From NCBI GenBank assembly GCA_020850415.1, contig JADZER010000040.1:1-64000 (forward strand): 64,000 bases of DNA, read 5' to 3'. A model generated the notes under the pieces. That model was given only the letters and a program-made list of their open reading frames with translations, had not been told where the DNA came from and did no database searches. This document shows, in pieces, positions 60,677 through 64,000 of this stretch (positions within the stretch are counted from its first letter, which is position 1; each line of letters begins with the position of its first letter). Source of the stretch: Phycisphaerales bacterium (GTDB lineage: Bacteria; Planctomycetota; Phycisphaerae; Phycisphaerales; UBA1924). The position numbers and the translations under genes were made by a program.

Positions 60677-62275
60677 GTGACGCGAATCGCCAATGTGCCC
60701 ACACTGGACCTCTCCGAGCAGCGCTGCCTGAGGAACCTGCCGACGGCGGCGTTGATCGAGTACGCGGTGGCGGGCGGCGAGGGCCGGCTGGCGGCGAACG
60801 GGGCGCTGGTGTGCATGACGGGCGATCGGACCGGCCGGAGTCCCAAGGACAAGTACCTGGAGGACACGGCGGAGATCCACGACAAGATCGACTGGGGGAA
60901 GGTGAACCAGCCGATGCGTCCGGAGCTGTTCGATCGGGCGTACCAGATCGCGGTCGAGCACCTCAACGGGCAGCCCCGGCTGTACGCGTTCGAGGGCTGG
61001 GCGGGCGCGGATGTGAAGCACCGGCTCGGGGTGCGGGTGGTGGCCGAGCAGGCGTGGCACGCGCTGTTCGCGAGCACGCTGTTCATCCGGCAGGGGTCGG
61101 CCAGCGACGCGGGCGACGGGACCTGGCGGCACGACTGGACGGTGATCAACGCCGGTCGGCGTCGTCTGACGGAGGCCGAGCAGGCCGAGTTCGGGGTGAA
61201 GAGCCCGGTCTTGATCATGCAGAGCCTGACGCGGAAGATGGTGGTGATCCTGGGCAGCGAGTACGCCGGGGAGATGAAGAAGAGCATTTTCTACGCGCTG
61301 AACTTCGACCTGCCGGAGCAGGGCGTGTTCCCGATGCACTGTTCGGCGAATGTGGCGAACCATGACGCGCGCAATATCTCGCTGTTCTTCGGGCTGAGCG
61401 GGACGGGCAAGACGACGCTGTCGGCCGACCCGGAGCGGGCGCTGATCGGCGACGACGAGCACGGGTGGGGCAACAGCGGGGTGTTCAACTTCGAGGGCGG
61501 GTGCTACGCCAAGTGCATCAAGCTGAGCCGGGAGGGCGAGCCGCAGATCTGGGACGCGATCCGGTTCGGGAGCGTGCTGGAGAACACGGTCATCGACGGG
61601 GCGACGCGGGTGCCGGACTACGACGACGGGTCGGTGACGGAGAACACGCGGGTGACCTACCCGGTGGATTTCATCCCCGGGGCGCGGATCCCCAGCGCGG
61701 GGGGGCACCCGACGAATGTGGTGTTCCTGACGGCGGACGCGTTCGGGGTGCTGCCGCCGGTGTCGAGGCTGACGGCGGAGCAGGCGGCGTACTACTTCAT
61801 CAACGGGTACACGAGCAAGCTGGCGGGGACGGAGGCGGGCGTGACGGAGCCTCAGCCGAACTTCTCGACCTGCTTCGGGGCGCCGTTCATGCCGCGCCGT
61901 CCGACCGAGTACGCGCGGATGCTGACCGACAAGATCGCCAAGCACGGCGCGCAGGTGTGGCTGCTGAACACGGGCTGGACGGGCGGGGCGTACGGGACGG
62001 GCAAGCGCTTCAGCCTGAAGTACACGCGGGCGATGGTGCACGCGATCCAGAACGGCACGCTGCTGGAGGGCCGGTTCTCGCAGGACCCGATCTTCGGGCT
62101 GCACATCCCGTACTCGGTGCCCGGCGTTCCGAGCGATGTGCTGCACCCGCGGAATACCTGGAAGAACGGGGGCGCGTACGACACGCAGGCGCGGAAGCTG
62201 GCGGCGATGTTCCGGGAGAACGACGCGAAGTTCGAGATGCGGGACGAGGTGCGGGCGAGCGGGCCGAGGGGGTGA
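60677..62275 (+). CDS. pckA: Phosphoenolpyruvate carboxykinase (ATP)
   Basis: PckA interconverts oxaloacetate and PEP with ATP, a gluconeogenic control point. It has 532 residues. Motifs: GDRTGRSPKDK early, NVANHDARNISLFFGLSGTGKTTLS with the kinase-1a P-loop near residue 240, ADPERALIGDDEHGW as kinase 2 (metal-binding D), and the segment PYSVPGVPSDVLHPRNTW near the end. The start GTG 60677 has AGGGAGA upstream. The last 80 nt recur in direct orientation at 63880-63958. The open frame of the next, opposite-strand gene runs 266 nt into this coding end. Confidence 0.95.
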   Translation: MTRIANVPTLDLSEQRCLRNLPTAALIEYAVAGGEGRLAANGALVCMTGDRTGRSPKDKYLEDTAEIHDKIDWGKVNQPMRPELFDRAYQIAVEHLNGQPRLYAFEGWAGADVKHRLGVRVVAEQAWHALFASTLFIRQGSASDAGDGTWRHDWTVINAGRRRLTEAEQAEFGVKSPVLIMQSLTRKMVVILGSEYAGEMKKSIFYALNFDLPEQGVFPMHCSANVANHDARNISLFFGLSGTGKTTLSADPERALIGDDEHGWGNSGVFNFEGGCYAKCIKLSREGEPQIWDAIRFGSVLENTVIDGATRVPDYDDGSVTENTRVTYPVDFIPGARIPSAGGHPTNVVFLTADAFGVLPPVSRLTAEQAAYYFINGYTSKLAGTEAGVTEPQPNFSTCFGAPFMPRRPTEYARMLTDKIAKHGAQVWLLNTGWTGGAYGTGKRFSLKYTRAMVHAIQNGTLLEGRFSQDPIFGLHIPYSVPGVPSDVLHPRNTWKNGGAYDTQARKLAAMFRENDAKFEMRDEVRASGPRG

Positions 62276-62846
62276 TTCGGGCGGTCGGCGCCGGGCGCTC
62301 GGGCTCCTGCGGCTGACCGGGGCTTTCACTCCCCCGCGCCGGTGAGGCGGGGGCGGGCTCTTGGGCGCTGCGGAGGGACTGGTAGGCGGCTTTGCGGCGT
62401 GACTCGCGGGAGGCGGGGGACTCTTCGGGCTCGGCGAGAGTCGCGAGGTGGGTGAGGGTCTGGCGGGCCTGGGTTATGGCCTCGGCGCGGATGGCCTTGT
62501 CGCGCTCCATGGTGAGGCGGTGGATGATGCGGAGGCGCTGTTGGGTCTGGTCGGAGTCGAACCAGGCTTCGAGGTCTTCGAGGGAGATCTCGGCGTATTC
62601 GCAGATCTCGATGAGGGTGAGGGTGCCGTCGAGGAACCAGCGGAAGAGGAGGGTGGGGTGAATGGGTGATTGGGTGAGTGGGTGAGGGGGTGATGCGGGA
62701 TCGGGCGTGGAGGGATGATCGGGGGTTGGGGGCGCGGGATGGGACGCCTGGCCTCCGGTCGGGGGGGCAGCGGGCGGGCGGGCGTCGGTGCGTGCGGGGG
62801 CGTGGATGGCCGGGGCGATGGTCTGGGTGAGGCAGGCTGTCGTCAT
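62010..62846 (-). CDS. Hypothetical protein overlapping pckA on the opposite strand
   Basis: The open frame gives 278 residues. Residues 1-75 are Ala/Thr/Pro-rich low-complexity sequence with a short-period TQSP/HP stretch. A compact helical part follows: LLFRWFLDGTLTLIEICEYAEISLEDLEAWF, then QTQQRLRIIHRLTMERDKAIRAEAITQARQTL (shown as parts). I recall proteins with this segment being frequent in Phycisphaerae, possibly DNA-binding. Residues 190-278 are antisense to pckA, Arg/Ser/Pro-rich and unlike real protein, so the native stop was probably lost or lies elsewhere. The sequence change falls at about 62276, the boundary of the pckA tail repeat. No motif assigns a function. Confidence 0.55.
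   Translation of the reverse strand: MTTACLTQTIAPAIHAPARTDARPPAAPPTGGQASHPAPPTPDHPSTPDPASPPHPLTQSPIHPTLLFRWFLDGTLTLIEICEYAEISLEDLEAWFDSDQTQQRLRIIHRLTMERDKAIRAEAITQARQTLTHLATLAEPEESPASRESRRKAAYQSLRSAQEPAPASPARGSESPGQPQEPERPAPTARITPSARSPAPRPASRTSRRSPGTSPPASAPACRTRPRSSRYSAGAAHRSERRAPSTGCAARRSGPARTGPPAACRSGSRAPSPACTSG
62196..62275 (+). repeat. Direct repeat copy 1 (pckA 3' end)
   Basis: This 80-nt stretch is the end of pckA (AGCTGGCGGCGATG ... to the stop). It is repeated, by eye, at 63880-63958 with a 1-nt deletion and about ten substitutions. Copy 1 is intact coding sequence. Confidence 0.75.
62650..62740. repeat. Short-period repeat inside the hypothetical gene
   Basis: GGGTGATT/GGGTGAAT units of about 8 nt encode a HPLTQSPIHP-like stretch on the minus strand, preceded by degenerate units. 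It is one arm only. It resembles the repeats in the COG2509 gene and the purL inserts. Confidence 0.5.
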
Positions 62847-62927
62847 GGTGTTCCCCTGTGTGTCCGGCTGCATTGTCGCACGCGGCCTCGCGGCGTAAAG
62901 GGGGAATCTCCGTAGGACCGCGATGTA

Positions 62928-62976
62928 GCGCACAGGCGCGGACATCGGGCTCCAAGTGGCGCACAAGCGTGGACAT
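62928..62976. repeat. 18-bp imperfect direct repeat upstream of the hypothetical gene
   Basis: GCGCACAGGCGCGGACAT at 62928-62945 and GCGCACAAGCGTGGACAT at 62959-62976 differ at two positions and lie 31 nt apart. They sit between two minus-strand genes, where they could be regulator binding sites or remnants of an element. Confidence 0.4.
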
Positions 62977-63034
62977 GCGCGGGGCGTGACGGGGGGCGCG
63001 GTGTGGGTGGGTCGGCCCGGCGCGGGTGGCGGCC

Positions 63035-63868
63035 TCACCGATCGTCGGGCAGGCCTTCCATCGCTTCGAGCATGAGCGCTTGCCTGGCCTGCTCGGGCGT
63101 CAGGCCCGGGAAGCGGGCCTCCAGCTCTGCTTCGACCTTCGCCCGGGCGGCCCGGTCTTCTTCGGCGGCCTGCTCGGGGGTGAGGGAGATGCGGTGCTCG
63201 ACATACTCCAGGGTGCCGGCGAACTGTTCGTCGATGCCGCCGGCGGCGTAGGCATCGCGGATGGCGGGCAGCGCCTCCGCGGCGTGGAGGCATTGGAGGG
63301 CGTCGACGACACAGCTGTTGATCCTCGGATCGGTGAGGGCGGCGTACCTGAGCAGGTCGGCGAGGATGGCCACGATCCTGGCGCGTTCGGGCGGGTGGTC
63401 GGCGGCGAGCTGCTCGAGCGCGTCGATGAAGAAGAGCCTCGCGCCGAAGGGCTCGCGGCTGTCGCGGGCCACGCGGGCGAGGGGCTCGATGGCCGGCTCG
63501 CCGATGCGGGCGAAGAGGTTGGTGGTGTCCTCGAGCCACCCATCGAGGTCAAGGCGGTCGGCCTTGCGGGTCAGCTCGATGAAGTCGGCGAGGGCGCCGG
63601 GGGGTGCGAGGACGGCGAGCGCGCGGGCGGCGTGGACCGGGCCGTAGCCGCGGGGGCCGAGGTCTCGCTCGTGCAGGTCGGTGTCGAACATCAGGCGGCG
63701 GAGTTCCTGGGTGTGGTCCGCGGTGATGCCGATGGCGGCGTAGTCGTCGAAGGGGGCGGTACTCCAGGGCCCGTCCTCGCCGCCGGGACAGCCGAGGGTG
63801 AGGAGGTGGGCCACGGGTTCGGACCACGCGGCGGGGGGCTTGGGTGCTTTGCGTTTGGGCTTGGGCAT
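63035..63868 (-). CDS. Hypothetical HEAT-like helical protein
   Basis: The 277-residue soluble protein starts MPKPKRKAPKPP. Several pairs of amphipathic helices suggest HEAT-like repeats: HAARALAVLAPPGALADFIEL, FARIGEPAIEPLARVARDS, ALEQLAADHPPERARIVAIL and ALQCLHAAEALPAIRDAY. The end is a charged helix (LTPEQAAEEDRAARAKVEAELE). Repeat proteins of this type usually serve as protein-binding scaffolds; partner unknown. The ATG at 63868 was chosen since upstream residues in the same frame are Pro/Arg-rich and run into the pckA tail copy, which starts 12 nt away. The preceding minus-strand hypothetical lies downstream of it. Confidence 0.65.
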   Translation of the reverse strand: MPKPKRKAPKPPAAWSEPVAHLLTLGCPGGEDGPWSTAPFDDYAAIGITADHTQELRRLMFDTDLHERDLGPRGYGPVHAARALAVLAPPGALADFIELTRKADRLDLDGWLEDTTNLFARIGEPAIEPLARVARDSREPFGARLFFIDALEQLAADHPPERARIVAILADLLRYAALTDPRINSCVVDALQCLHAAEALPAIRDAYAAGGIDEQFAGTLEYVEHRISLTPEQAAEEDRAARAKVEAELEARFPGLTPEQARQALMLEAMEGLPDDR

Positions 63869-63879
63869 GGGCGCAGGAT

Positions 63880-63958
63880 AGCTGGCGGCGATGGCATGGG
63901 AGAACGATGCGGGTTCGAGATGCGGGACGGGGTGCGGGCGAGCTGGCCGAAAGGGTGG
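63880..63958 (+). repeat. Direct repeat copy 2 (decayed pckA 3' end)
   Basis: This is the second copy of the pckA tail, degenerate and frameshifted relative to pckA by one deleted base near 63911. It shares AGCTGGCGGCGATG, GGGAGAACGA, TTCGAGATGCGGGACG and GGTGCGGGCGAG with the intact gene end. Together with copy 1 it brackets about 1.6 kb containing two minus-strand genes. Confidence 0.7.
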
Positions 63959-64000
63959 ACGGACCTCACCTGCTGGCCCTGATCGCCCACTCAAAGCTGT

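Noticed and set aside
63035-63994. Earlier start for the HEAT-like gene in the pckA tail repeat
   Set aside because: Residues before 63868 are encoded by the decayed pckA copy read backwards and look non-coding.

Overview
The window looks like chromosomal DNA of a high-GC (about 70% by eye) member of the Planctomycetota, most likely class Phycisphaerae. Pointers are: secreted proteins ending in a short PEP-CTERM-like tail (PAP motif, hydrophobic stretch, RRRR); two neighbouring proteins with a C-terminal GC-type dockerin pair; a zinc-ribbon/membrane-anchor protein of a kind common in that group; a T4P-like cluster with oversized prepilin-like proteins; and short-period palindromic repeats inside genes. 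No rRNA, tRNA, CRISPR array or recognisable transposase was seen.

Layout. 1-2.5 kb: an accessory-looking, lower-GC left end with a possible PD-(D/E)XK nuclease-like protein, a two-TM protein and a short YwqG-like fragment. 2.5-8.3 kb: small conserved hypotheticals, a COG2509-type flavoprotein, a secreted PEP-CTERM-like protein and fabH. 8.4-15.2 kb: five minus-strand genes for a type IV pilus/type II secretion-like apparatus (PilT ATPase, PilC/GspF platform, three prepilin-like proteins, one of about 1000 residues with calcium-loop motifs). 15.3-31.6 kb: housekeeping genes (rnhA, a PurS-PurL fusion, typA, LOG, pdxJ, folC) mixed with a GT1 glycosyltransferase, a DUF900 hydrolase and a sulfotransferase. 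31.8-45.6 kb: leuS, a very large PQQ-type beta-propeller protein, small lipoproteins, murA, a fibro-slime protein and an M28 peptidase with a PDZ domain. 45.7-55.6 kb: gcvP, the two dockerin proteins, a TPR lipoprotein, and dnaB interrupted by a 350-residue class 3-type intein carrying a LAGLIDADG endonuclease. 55.6-64 kb: pdxH, an HDOD protein, a TDT/SLAC1 transporter, a Tat-exported Gfo/Idh/MocA oxidoreductase, pckA and two hypothetical genes lying between direct repeats of the pckA 3' end.

Four window-wide signals stand out. (i) The palindrome ACGT is nearly absent: one copy was found by reading all 64 kb, at 448-451 in the accessory-looking left end, and ATGT/ACAT stand in its place. (ii) purL carries in-frame inserts built of short-period arms, three of them with a complementary second arm. 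(iii) A TASNNT hexamer (TACCAT, TACAAT, TACCCT and similar) lies 5-7 nt upstream of seven start codons, suggesting leaderless transcripts, and further upstream of many other genes. (iv) A direct repeat of the pckA tail brackets a 1.6-kb segment.

Most gene functions rest on motifs read from the translations; start codons were chosen from ribosome binding sites, TASNNT spacing and family N-termini. Composition statements are by eye, not computed.
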